From: Gracilaria gracilis
Taxonomy: Eukaryota; Rhodophyta; Florideophyceae; Gracilariales; Gracilariaceae
DNA: 64,000 bases
Assembly (NCBI GenBank): GCA_030374805.1
Contig: JARGSG010000209.1
Span: 558,001 to 622,000, forward strand
Reading direction: 5' to 3'
Below the pieces are notes generated by a model that saw only the letters and a program-made list of their open reading frames with translations, was not told where the DNA came from and ran no database searches. Shown here in pieces: positions 47,910 through 58,458 of the stretch. The translations under genes and the position numbers were made by a program. Within the stretch, counting starts at the first letter, position 1. Every line of letters begins with the position of its first letter.

Positions 47910-49238
47910 TCACAACACCTCACCATTCTGGTAACTGTCATGTGGAATGGGACCGGTTTGCGTCGAAGTTGAGGTCACATTAGTGCTCACGGAGAACAAA
48001 TTTCGTACCAATCTGTTCGGACGACACATTTCGTGGTCATAAGTGGGAGCACCATTGTGGTCCCAATCCGATGACAGACTCCCATTAGAAGTCTGAAGCA
48101 GTTGCAATGGGCTCGTTTGGGCCCCTTCCATAGTGATATCTTTTGGATCGGCGGGCACTGCTCCTGTACTTGCAGTGATTGCAGCGGTGTGGTGTGTGAA
48201 TTTTGGGAGTTGTGACACGTTACTTTCCGTGTTGAGCTTCATTGTTTGCCCGAGACATCGAAACGACACTTTGTCGAGTGTCGGTGGACAAGTCCGACGA
48301 CTGCGATTGTTGTTCCATTTCGACGATGTGGGATACCTGTGGAATGTTGTTCGGCCGTCTTCTGGTGCAATGGGCTGCTCAGAGTCAGTTGAAATGATCA
48401 TAGACTTTGGAAATTCTGTTGCTCCTGCTTCCTCTGAAACGAGGTGGACATTCGTCCCAGGCCCACTATTGCCGTCTATCGTCCGATCAGTGCTCTGAAC
48501 CATCGTTGAAACCCTTCTTACAACGATGGATGCGGTTGACTCTTGGGCGAAACGTACATGAATTCTCATTTTCATATGGGCATCGATCGCTCCTACTGTT
48601 GTTTGGGAGTCCTATGCGAACTTAATATGTGTATATAATGGTGAAAGACGGGCGATCGGATGAGCAGCTCTGGTACGAGTCCCCGTAGGTGCCTTCGGAC
48701 TTGCATTGGAAGAATTGCGGTGGACTTTTCCATGCTGTTTTGCAGGCGCGTTCACATTTGGGTTCGGTGTACTTGGCTGCGTATTGTGTATCAACTCCTG
48801 GGCTACCTTCACTTGGGACGTATACCAATGCCTGGTACACGTTGAAGTTGGGCGAGTTGCTGCAATTTGCGAGGGATACAACGCTTGCTCCAGGTTCTTC
48901 TGTCGTCGGTCGGCCTTACTTTTCATCTTTTGCGTTCACATGGCATTCGAGATGGCGGCGAAGTTAGGCATGTGCGTGTACTCGGCTGCACGCATTCCTG
49001 CAACCAGTTTGTGAGCAACATGAGACGCAGTCACGATTTCCAATATAGAACGTCCTATGAAGGACAGAGCGATGACACAACGGCTCGGAAGACCACTGCG
49101 AAGTTGTTTCATGAGAGGGCGGTAAAAGCCGCGCGGTATGCCACCGAAATACTGCGCTTCTATTTCCGGGGGCCGAGATGAAGGTGTCGGCAGTAGAGCA
49201 TATCCTCCAGACTTGAGGTTTTGAGCCACCTTAGCCAT
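47910..49238 (-). pseudogene. LINE ORF1-like region
   Basis: The piece 49238-48936 contains YFGGIPRGFYRPLMKQLR, VIALSFIGRSILEIV and YTHMPNFAAISNAM, resembling an RNA-binding ORF1 C-terminal domain as seen in some LINEs. A Thr/Pro/Ser-rich stretch with scattered Cys residues follows, and NLFSVSTNVTSTSTQTG stands where the endonuclease begins. Frames change, and no standard zinc knuckle can be confirmed. Confidence 0.35.
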
Positions 49239-49969
49239 TCGAGTAAGAAACTCATGGGGTCACTTGATCAGTGACCGAGGCTGGCCCTCTTTTGCAATCT
49301 GCGCCCAAGTCTTTACATCAGTACTTATCCCAGTCCTTACTTCAGGGATAGGATTTCTCTGCGGTTGTGCTCGTCCAGAGTTAGGCGGAGCCGTGTTAAG
49401 TGGCTGTCTGTAAACGGCCGTCTCGACAGGTCGTGCTCCCTTTCCTAGAGCACGTTGCTTTTACTTCTGTTGTAGTACCGTGACATCGTTGCGAGAGGAT
49501 TGGATCTGCTGGGTGGGCCGAGCAACGTGATTCTCTAGTGTCTGGCATCTCCTCAAGATCGATTCCATTTGTTCCTTTTTTCTTCTGAGAGTTCGTGAGT
49601 GCAAGTGGGTGCAAGGAAGGAGTCGTACGAGAATAGTGGCCTGCCGTGCCCTGCTGCAAAGCACGGTGGACTGAAGCCCTTTTCAGTCATAAATCTCAAG
49701 GTTATTGCAACCGGAGAGCCGAAAAAGGACTCGGGGAAACTTGGCGAATGCCAGCACCCATTGGGGGAAGCCAGAGCGGTACAAGTTGAAGCGGAGCTTC
49801 GGTGCGGAAACCTGTGTGTTCACAGAGGCACTCAAGACTGCATCGGAGTGGCCGCGTTCGCTAGGCAGTGATGGCCAAGTGGGAGCACTTGTGTAGGAGC
49901 GTCCAAAGCCCTGTGTTACGACTTCAACCGGCGGCCCGACTGCCACCGCCAAGCCTCAGATTTGTGAAA

Positions 49970-50700
49970 CCCTCTGAGTGTAGTATCCGCTCCATAGAAA
50001 GGAAGGCAGTGGTCCAGAGTTCACTGCTGTGGGGTCAGCCCCCAGAAAGCCTTATTTCAGGCATCTGAAAATTTTCAACGACGATCTGGGTGGAGTCGGT
50101 CAAATTTTTATCGACAGCGCCCCGAATCTGTAGAAAAGATTTTTTATTTTTCAAACGAGCTACAGATCGCCTCAAGCAAGTAACTGGATCTGGTGTTACA
50201 AGCTTCCGGATTTCATTGACAATTTGCCATTTTTGACCCTTATGGGGCACCCCTCTCATACAACCCCAAAAACGATGATTTCGCAAAACGTTCAAAAGTT
50301 ACAAGTATTTTGCAATGTGTCAAAGCGGCCGGCAGTGGGTACATAAATCCAATCATTTGAGGTCAAATTGGATGAACGGTGGAAAGTAAATATATCGACC
50401 CTGAGCTATTCGGAGGGCCTCGCATTCCACCTGGACAAGTGCAAAACGAGTAATAAGTAATTTAAGCCGAGTTTATCAGGTTTCGTGAGAGAAAATCGAA
50501 AAAAAAACGCAAAAAAATTGAAAAAATTAAAAATCAAAGAAGTCACAGAACACGTGAAAAGTGCATCAAGAAGCCAAAAGCACCATCAAAACAAAAGAAG
50601 AAGATAGAAAATTTTTAGAACAATTTTTCAAAAAAATGGAATAATCACTTCCCGCCAAACCACGTCCTCCAACATTGAGAACCGTTTCAGCCCTTTGGCT
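49970..50700. other. No gene; A-rich leader of the next transposon
   Basis: From about 50450 the plus strand is very rich in A (runs such as AAAAAAAACGCAAAAAAATT). No frame is supported. It could be the tail of a retroposed sequence or the 5' region of the hAT-like gene downstream. Confidence 0.4.
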
Positions 50701-50715
50701 AACCCCGGGGAGACC

Positions 50716-52270
50716 ATGGAAGGCATCCGCTTCCCACTTGATGGTAATAGCGAACCTGAATCCGAATCTTGGAAGCCATGTCTATCAAAGACCATTCGGA
50801 GGAAGATATCGCCGATCCCATACCGCAACGGCCCTCAGCCTGTGTGCACCCCAGACGAGGCGCCAGCCACCTTTGGAGCGTGTCGAACGCTCAACAAATG
50901 CCCAAACTGCCATTCTAAGAATTCATTCACTCTAAATGGTAACTCTAAGTTTGGACCCACTGTGCGCTGCTCCGTCAAAGCCTGTCAAGGCTCTTTCGGC
51001 AGTTTGCGATTTGATGAAATAATACGACCATTTCCAAATACCGAGCAGCCCCAGGAATGGCTCTCATACGTCAGTCGCATCGGCTCCTACGCCATCAACG
51101 GTTGCCGAGCACCCAATCAGCCACACCAGCACACCCTTTAGCGCACCGGCTGCAGTCGTACAGATACCAAAAAAGTGAAGAAGTTTGACCCAGAACAAGG
51201 AACGACCGTGTTGAAGAACCACAGCAAGCTGTATCTGGATCAGAAAAAGAAGAAGATTACGGTTGCAGATGTAGTTGTGAAAATTAACCAGACGCAGAAG
51301 TCAAACATAGCTACTGCAGCTGCCTTTGCAGTGTCCGGCGGTGTATTACTTTTTTCGCCTACAAGAAACCAAAAATTGTTTTCTTTGCGAAAGCTCTGGT
51401 GGACGCTGGAAGATCCATATCTATCAGTGCGCAGCTTAATAATGAGATATGTTGCCTTCTGACAAAGCAGTCAGAGAATCTATCCAACGAATTGCGAAAG
51501 AAAATAGTGATTCGTATCGAGGGCACGAAGCACAAGAGGTCATAGGCCTTGGTGGTGGTGTGACCGGTGATTGATTGAAAATGAAGGAAGTGGCACGAGT
51601 GAGGGACACGAAGTTTTATGATTTCACACCAAATTATCACAAGCTCGGAGCTCCCCATATATTGAAGAAAAATATTTAATTCGAACTGGTTACTAAGAAC
51701 ATATTTGTCATAGAGCACAGAGGAACGGAATCGGAAAATGCATCGCGTTCAGCATTTGACCACGCTTTACCAACCAGAATTGGTTTTGAACTAGATGAGT
51801 TCATGAAGAACTTTACTTTTGTCACAGATTGTGCATCTACCATGTCCTTTGTAATAGACGCTTCTGGGTCAAGCAAACGTATTCCATTGAGCGAGTAGAG
51901 GATGGGATGTTTATCGCATCAATGAAATACCGCAATGAAGTTTGCCATGAACGCAGAAAAGGCTCGTAACTCGGTTGTTGCAAAGAATCTTAGCAATAAA
52001 AAACCAGTTGTAAGAATCTTTAAGCAAGGAAACTGGAATCAATCTTTCCCAGATGGCTATGCACTCATTCAAGAGATTGAAACCAGATTTGGGACGACGC
52101 TTAGTGTGGTTCAGAGGTTTTCGAAGTCGAGCAAACAAGTTGACTTTTTGATTGCCACAAAGGACTCTGAACCAGCTAAGGCTGATGGAGGTCATAACTG
52201 GGATGGTAAAGTTGACGCAAAGGGAAGGTGGGGATATGTAAGGGGAGTTTGCCAGCTCTGGCTTGCATTT
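50716..52270 (+). pseudogene. hAT-like transposase with an N-terminal zinc ribbon
   Basis: The ATG at 50716 (ACCATGG context) opens MEGIRFPLDGNSEPE. A C-x2-C...C-x4-C ribbon follows (CPNCHSKNSF then RCSVKACQGSFG). After a stop at 51139 the same frame goes on with FDPEQGTTVLKNHSKLYL, the 'GTs.L..H' helix found after BED fingers. In shifted frames FTFVTDCASTMSFVIDASGS (51800) matches the hAT 'TDna..m' block and VVRIFKQGNWNQSF then IETRFGTTLSVVQRF (51990-52130) match 'iv.yfk......l......TRw.s...ml.r'. The C-terminal dimerisation region is absent. It differs from the 22-23 kb hAT. Confidence 0.55.
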
Positions 52271-52279
52271 ACTTGGAGT

Positions 52280-52980
52280 TGCTTGAGTCACAACTTATAT
52301 AACACTACGCCGTCGCACTGCCGCTTCACTTCTACTCTGAGTAAATCTAAGCCACCAACCAGGGACAATCAATATTACCAATCATTATCTACACTGCCAC
52401 AATTAATGACAGCTTACAACTAACGATGCACAACAGTTCACAACAAGTTCCGTGCCTCCTCAACAACTTACGGGCCTGGATATAACCATGTCCAAGCACA
52501 GATTCATATTGTGCCAAAACCCTGTAGTCCGTACATGTCATCATAATGTGTATGCTCCAGCTCATCAAGTACCACGTAAGCACAAATTCCCTCAATGCAC
52601 TAAGCTTCCAACAACATGTCAGCACAGTGTTCGTATACTCCTCATCACTGTACCCGACTTATCACCATGGGGCCTCAAATTGAATGAACCTGTACACCAT
52701 GTCCACGTACGTGCCTGTGCACACTGTCCAGCATACCCATCTTTGCTAGCTACACACGTGTAACCCGCAACAAACCACTAGTGTCATAAAACTTGGACAC
52801 ACTACGTTGCATGTGCACATTTGCAGTAACCAATCAAAAGCCAGTTTCATGTTGAGTTTGCACACATGCGCATATGTGTGTGGATCCATTTTAAAGACTA
52901 ACTATGGCGAATTCACGGAGTAAGAGTTTTACACATGGTTATATAGCTTACACTCATTTCCTTTCATTGGGACAAGCGGC
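52280..52980. other. No gene recognised
   Basis: Short frames only on both strands; no repeat structure seen. Confidence 0.4.
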
Positions 52981-53009
52981 GGATTATTGAAACGTCTACA
53001 ACGCAGAAG

Positions 53010-53600
53010 ATGGGAGGGGTGGTGTGGAGTGAGGAGGAGAATGCGGTGACATTGGAAGCAATATCTAATTTGCGGAATGGTATGAAGGTGTTGGGAATGG
53101 AGATGGGTCGTCATGCGGATGGGATGGTGGAATGCGTAGGGAAGGAGATATGGGAGCTGAGGGAGGAGAATGTGATGCTGAAGGGGAGGTTGGAGATGCT
53201 GGAGATGTAGATTGGAGAGGTGGAAAAGGCGCGGTTGTTGTTGGTGGAGGTCAAGGGGATGCTGACGGGGACAGGAGGGGAGGTGGGAGGAAGTTGTGCC
53301 AAGGGGGTAATGAAGGTTGAGAAGGGATGGCCTGTGACGCCAAAGACTAAGGAAGTGGGTAGTCGCTTGAAGAAGAGACGCAAGGAGGGGGAGGGTAGGT
53401 GGCAGGAGAGGAGGTGCAGCCGGGGCTGGGGGTTGCGACGTTGACTGGGTTTCGAAGCGCGGCGCATGCGGTGTAAACGGCGGAGCGCATACTAGAAGAG
53501 CAGAGAGAGCGGAGGATGGGTGGTATGGAGAGCCGTTCTGGGGCGAGGACGGTGTACGAGAATGGGGAGAGCTGTCCGCGGAACTTTTACGAGATGACGT
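53010..53600 (+). pseudogene. Gene D, copy 3 (internal and C-terminal part)
   Basis: It reads MGGVVWSEEENAVTLEAISN, LRNGMKVLGMEMGRHADGM and ENVMLKGRLEMLEM, then the basic tail with TPKTKEVGSRLKKRRKEG. It is close to the 36-kb copy in base sequence over about 700 bp. The N terminus is missing. It runs directly into a LINE fragment at the same point as the 36-kb copy. Confidence 0.55.
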
Positions 53601-53727
53601 TTGAGGAGGCGGAAACGCAGGATCCAACGCGTGAGGTGCGGAAATCGACTAAAGTATGGTAAGGGGGTGGCGGTGTTGAGTGGAGGTAGAGATGGGAAGG
53701 AATGGGCGGATGTCTTACGGTGGCTGG

Positions 53728-53814
53728 GTTGGCCACCCCCGCGCGCGCCCAGATGACGGCTAAAACTAGCAACTATTTCACACATAGCACCAAGTACTCC
53801 ATTTTGCAGAACAC
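53728..53814 (+). pseudogene. LINE reverse transcriptase scrap
   Basis: It encodes TPARAQMTAKTSNYFTHSTK, matching TPARAQMIAKTSNYFKHSTQ of the 34.6-35.4 kb fragment. Gene D lies immediately before it in both places. The 35-kb copy has about 190 bp more between gene D and this block. Confidence 0.6.
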
Positions 53815-53819
53815 AGACG

Positions 53820-54870
53820 CATTTTTCCTTATAAAGTTTTAGGCCATTCGTGAAGGGCTTTACGCCTACCAGTCGTGACCGAGCTTGCATCCCGCCACAT
53901 TGACGCAAGAAAGTCCACAATATACGTAGGAAACTTTTGATACTGGGAGTAGCCGATGGAGCCTTCCATGATCTCGATGGGCGGACATTCCACTTCGGAA
54001 TTAAGTTCAACACCATAATCATAGCATTCCGAACTTCCTGCGTTACCTGGATATTCGTCTCATTGTCCCGCAAGAACAATGCAAATTGAACAATTGCGGC
54101 GTGCCTAGCATGGGCAAAGCAGTCAGGGTCCGGCTCACACCCGATGAACCTACGATGCTGTTGTAACTCCATGCATGCCATTGCTGTCGAAAACGTCCCC
54201 ACAAACAAGTCGACTATAATATCCCCAGCCTGGGAAAACTGACTGATTAACTCCTTCAAAAATGTCCGAGGTTTCTGTTCGGACCTCACCTTTTCGTAAA
54301 ACGTAGCCCTCACCTTCCTTCTTTCTCTTCCACTGAAGATTCTCCCCATTAGACATGGGGGATACCTGGTCAATGACACTGTGGTACCTCGGGTACCTCG
54401 ACTGCACGAGGTTGAAGTTCTCATAGTTCACCATCACATGCTGCTGCGCGTAGCTGAGATCATTTCGAACTCCATGTACAGCATACTGCATTGCAAGGAA
54501 AAGGGAGCACGACCTACGTCCAGGGCTACGCATCGGGTTTTCTTGCGACCGTACGAAGTGCATTGGGACCTGTTCCACAACAAAGGAACGCCTTGGTACT
54601 CCGTTTTTGTCTTTTGCCCCAATGGCAGAAAGTATATCTCTCTATTGCTGGACCTGCTCGAAAGCACTAAAGATGACGAAATGGCTCCCAGGACGTAGCA
54701 GTCTTGATAGAAGCTTTGCAGCCTTCTTCATGTCCTGAGGGCTCAGTACATCGTACCAGCTGTTGTTCAGGTTCTTGTTCCCTCGGATGTTGTACGGAGG
54801 GTCCATGAGAACCAGTTGAACTGTTCCTCACGGAGACACCATCTCTGCGCAACGTCTCGTCTATCTCTAC
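53820..54870 (-). pseudogene. Beta-class DNA N6-adenine/N4-cytosine methyltransferase
   Basis: The minus strand carries QLVLMDPPYNIRGNKNL with the catalytic DPPY (54803-54786), followed by LSRLLRPGSHFVIF. About 550 bases later comes EQKPRTFLKELISQFSQAGD with VDLFVGTFSTAMACMELQ (54216-54180) and RRFIGCEPDPDCFAHA, the AdoMet-binding F.G.. motif. Motif IV before motif I is the beta-class order, as in bacterial and phage enzymes that methylate adenine N6 or cytosine N4. The segment between them (target-recognition region) is visible. The blocks lie in three frames, so this copy is dead. It follows gene C on the same strand and ends abruptly at a LINE scrap. DIRS-type and other eukaryotic mobile elements also carry N6-adenine methylases; no DIRS parts are seen here. 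Confidence 0.7.
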
Positions 54871-54903
54871 CATATCCTCAAACCCGCAATTGTACGAGCG
54901 AAA

Positions 54904-56328
54904 TTATTTCTCCATCTCCTCCTCACAACTTCCGAAAGCCATTTTGTCATCCAACGACGCAATGGATGGTGGAGGTACTACGCCTAGCCCGGACGCTTCG
55001 TCACCAGTGCTTCCTTTCTCAATGTCGACCACTATGTTCGTATCACCATCTCCTTCTTCGCCTCTCCCCTCCTTCGGATCCGTTGGTTTCCCAATTTTCT
55101 CCACCTCCTCCACATCATCTTTAATTTGTATGGCAGATTCTGGTTTGGATTTCGGCGTTACCGCCATACCAGGGACGTTCACTGATTCTTTCAGTTCCAA
55201 CGGGCTTATGGCCTCCATGACGGCGGACACAAGCGAATTCGAGAAACTATCGAATCTCTGAGCAAACGCTCGTGATGGGTCTCTGGTAAACGTCTTCAGA
55301 ACTGTCCATCGTCATGGTTCGGAAATTGAGAAGAACTGCTCATTCACAATAACCTTGTTGAGGTCCGAAATGAACTCCTTCGCAAGCATTCGAAGGGCAG
55401 CATCGATGTCTTGCGGTAAATTCCATGCCCACGCGATGACCTCTGTTTCAATAACAGTTTCACCTTTGCTCGGGAGCAAGCGATGGTCGGTATCCCGGTG
55501 GAAGAACCCCTCTGCCTTCGTCTGAATCGCTTGAAACTGCATTTCGTCGTACATGACTCTGATGAATGGAAGAACCTTGACCTCCACAGTACGGAATCCC
55601 AGGAATTGAGAGAAACAATCCCATGCCTTCGTTATGAGCTGCACACCAAAGCCAACACGCCGAGCTTGGAGTTCGTTTGATATTTGGACATTCATAAAAG
55701 GTGTGGGATATCCCTTGTCTCCTCTTTTCCTCTTCTGGTCTACAAAGCTTTTTTCCATGGAAACTTTTTGAATGAGCGAGAGAAAGAGAATCCTTTGGAA
55801 ATGTGTGACAACGGTTGTGGCAAACGGGGGGACCACTCGTCCCACTCGCTTCGAAGGTATTTTCATGGAATTGAAAAACTAGGTCAAAGTCACATTCTTC
55901 GGTATTCCTTTAAAGTTCACCTCGGTATAAGCATTTCAGAAGTCCCTTACACGCCAGTCCCTGTCACCGTCCAAAATGTCCAATAACCTCGTTGAGAGGT
56001 ATAGCTGACGATAAGACCCCTTCAGAGATACGACCCGTAGTTCACTGTCAGTAAACGTTGGATGTTCTGGACCCACAAGAGTATAGAAATAATTCTTGGC
56101 CAGCGGTAGGACTTTTCGATTCTTGATAATGTAATCAACGAACTCGCTGTGTCCCACCTTCCTTGGCTGGTCTTCATCTCGCATTGTCGATACGTAATCA
56201 TCGCGGATTGCAAGGCATACTGTGACAAGCTCATCTCCGGAGCCATACAGTTTTACAGCCTTCCTATCGGAGCTTGAGGGTGCCGGTGACGTAAACGACG
56301 ATGCACTATGTGGAGCCATTTTATGCAT
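54904..56328 (-). pseudogene. Gene C of the composite element, copy 2
   Basis: Start MHKMAPHSASSFTSPAP at 56328 (second ATG 56319). Blocks in order: AVKLYGSGDELVTVCLAIRD, FVDYIIKNRKVLPLAKNYFY, FTDSELRVVSLKGSYRQLYL, MKIPSKRVGRVVPPFATTVV, GYPTPFMNVQISNELQARR, AWAWNLPQDIDAALRMLAKE, then an acidic linker (DDVEEVEKIGKPTDPKEGRG) leading toward the methyltransferase. The whole stretch keeps one frame with a few stops, so gene C and the methyltransferase may once have been one multidomain protein. The partial copy at 29441-28720 confirms that the peptide was conserved. Unknown family. Confidence 0.55.
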
Positions 56329-56375
56329 GCACGGGAAGGGGGTGCGTTGATGGGTTATGATTCGAATTTCCGGAG

Positions 56376-56510
56376 CGGACGGGAGATGGCAGCGGTCGGG
56401 AGATGGCAGCGGAGGGAGAAAACAGCGCACGGGAGAGTGTAGCGGGCGGGGGATAACTGCCGACGAGATATGACAGTGCGCGGGAGACGGGAGCGGGCGG
56501 GAGAGGGTAG
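56376..56510. repeat. 17-bp minisatellite upstream of gene C, 8 units
   Basis: Units of 16-18 bp with consensus near CGGGCGGGAGATGGCAG run head to tail. They lie just upstream of the gene C start in both composite copies, so the array belongs to the element's leader. Confidence 0.65.
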
Positions 56511-57009
56511 CAACCATATAGCACGAAACAGGTTCTTTAAACACGACAGGGAGATGTGCAAAATGCCTGAGATGCACGTGAAGCCGTAAAGAGGTGTCAG
56601 GGAAAGCGGCAACACTCGAGGGATACGGAACTTGGTGATCGCAAACATATACGCGAAGATATAGGGATCGGCTGGTAGGACAGCGGACCGGGCTGGAGTG
56701 GCGTTTCATCAGTGCACTGATGAAACGCCACGTCCCCCTGGTCCGCTGTCCCAAAAAAATATTTTATTTTCCATATTTTTCAACGACAGCCTGGGACAGC
56801 GGACCGGGGTGTCGTGGCGCTTCATCGGTGCACCGATGAAGCGCCATGACACCCGGTCCGCTGTCTCAACGCGCCGTGAGTGATGAAGCTGTGGTAGAGG
56901 TATACGTTGCACCGCCAACGCGCAGCCCTACCAGCCGTTTCTTTTAACTTGGCGTACATCTTTGCATTTCATTTACATTTTTCGCCAAATGCTTGGGACA
57001 AATACGAAA

Positions 57010-57530
57010 ACCTCCTCAAACAGCAGGGTATTAAGACACAGAAATAGAAGATGCACTATACCTATGTGACAAAAATGATGTCTTAAACTTAGCTACGAAG
57101 CGTGAGGGTGTGCCACCTTCGCAGTGCTACTTACTATGGTTACCCTATTCTTAGCCACACGGTTGTGACAAAATTCGAAAACATCCGCAAGCAGCATAGG
57201 AATGGGACATTTTCTGTACAAGATAACAATAGGAGATGTAATAACTTCATCTCATCCAATGGATGTCCTATACCTAGCTACGAAGCGTTAGGATGTGCGA
57301 AAACATCCGCAACCAGCATAGGAATAAGACATTCTCTCCACAAAATTAAGATAGAAGATGTACTAACTTTATCTCATCTAGAGGATGTCCTATTCCTAGC
57401 TACGAAGCGTGATGGTGTGCGAAAACCTCCGCAAGCAGCACAGGAATAGGACACATCCTCTATGATATAAAAATAGAAGGTGTACTAATTTTATATCATA
57501 TAGTGGATTTCCTATTCGTAGCTACAGAGC
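57010..57530. repeat. Tandem array of about 120-bp hairpin units
   Basis: TAGCTACGAAGCG-type words recur at about 57091, 57273, 57393 and 57512, so the last three units are 119-120 bp apart and the first is longer. Within a unit, AGGAATAGGACA... is complementary to ...GTCCTATTCCT around ATAGAAGGTGTACTAA. Each unit can therefore fold into a stem of about 30 bp. Confidence 0.7.
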
Positions 57531-57754
57531 GTGAGGGTGTCCCAGCTTCTACGGAGATATATCGTTCTATGTCTGCAACCGAGACACATACTTTCGGTTG
57601 TGGAAGAAGATGAATATATCTCGGTAGAAGGTGTGACCAGGAAGAACGTAGGGCGTTCAAGGTGTTGGAAGAAAGAGTGGGGACGGCTTTTAAACGGCAC
57701 CACACGTGTGGCTGGAAAGCGAAATGTTGAATATGAAACATCATCTTTGTCCAC
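57496..57754 (-). pseudogene. ORF F, copy 2
   Basis: It carries VSVADIERYISVEAGTPSR, matching VSIAEMEKYISIEGDTTSR at 30305-30646, plus a conserved upstream region in another frame (FPATRVVPFKSRPHSFFQHL). Orientation relative to gene B1 is opposite to the first copy. Confidence 0.4.
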
Positions 57755-58458
57755 CCGCTCGTTTCAATAATTCAAAATAATTTTTTTGGGACAGCGGACC
57801 GGGGTGTCGTTGCGCTTCATCGGTGCACCGATGAAGCGCCACGACACCCCGGTCCGCTGTCCCAACGCGCCGTGAGTGATGAAGCTGGGGGGTGGCACAC
57901 TTGGCACCGCGAACGTGCCGTAAGCGGTGAAATTCGCCCGCTGTCAACGTGCTGTGTGTGATGAATCTAGGGTGCTGGCATACTTGGCACTGCCATCGTG
58001 CCGGGGACAGCGGACCGGGGTGTCGTGGCGCTTCATCCATGCACCGGTGCACTGATGAAGTGCCACGACACCCCAGTCCGCTGTCCCAGAGTGAAATTAG
58101 TGCGCCACAAATTTTATTTATTTCTTTATTGCTCAAACATTGTTGTACAAGTGTACTATAGATGTTAGTAGCGTTAGTAGCTTCATGTAGATTTGTAAAC
58201 GTCCCGCGAGTACGCTATAAAATTTTTAAATAGGCACAATGTATAGTTTAAACTAATATTGAGCGGACGCGCATCCGTGATGAAGTAGACGGAAAGGAAC
58301 CGGAGTGAAAGTTACAACTAGCTAACCGATCTCGCGAGCGTTCTCGACGGTCGTAAACAACCTTTTCCATTCTATCAGCCGCGTGTAACCGCGATGCGGC
58401 CTCGCATAAAAGGAGGCGGGATTCAAGACGAGCGAACTCAAGTGCAAGAGTGTTAGAA

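Larger units (their letters stand above)
46636..49960 (-). mobile_element. LINE (non-LTR retrotransposon), endonuclease-bearing, without RT
   Basis: On the minus strand, in order: an ORF1-like region (49660-47950), an apurinic-type endonuclease (47814-47254), and an endonuclease-RT linker rich in basic and aromatic residues (47082-46636, with STYYKRWKRSSNIQMWNVYK). The reverse transcriptase domain expected next is not present before 46300. Loss of the 3' part is unusual, because LINEs normally lose 5' ends; a later deletion or rearrangement is likely. Confidence 0.6.
56678..58087. repeat. Palindromic satellite hub, copy 3
   Basis: Palindromes lie at 56678-56752, 56793-56867, 57788-57863 (76 bp and nearly perfect) and 58004-58087. 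The spacers after them share CGCGCCGTGAGTGATGAAGC and TTGGCACCGC words. Between the inner pair lie the hairpin array and ORF F. The hub separates gene C (minus) from gene B1 (plus), as in the first composite copy. Confidence 0.85.

Noticed and set aside
51935-52270. Glycosyltransferase-like reading of the 162-codon plus frame
   Set aside because: The TRF and following residues fit the hAT transposase core better, and the upstream frames match hAT blocks in the right order.
53820-54870. DIRS retrotransposon as source of the DNA methylase
   Set aside because: DIRS elements carry such methylases, but no reverse transcriptase or tyrosine recombinase of that type lies beside it; the adjacent LINE scrap belongs to another family.
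57010-57530. Regular hairpin units that could suggest a CRISPR array
   Set aside because: Units are themselves self-complementary and similar along their whole length, there are no unique spacers of constant length, and the context is eukaryotic.
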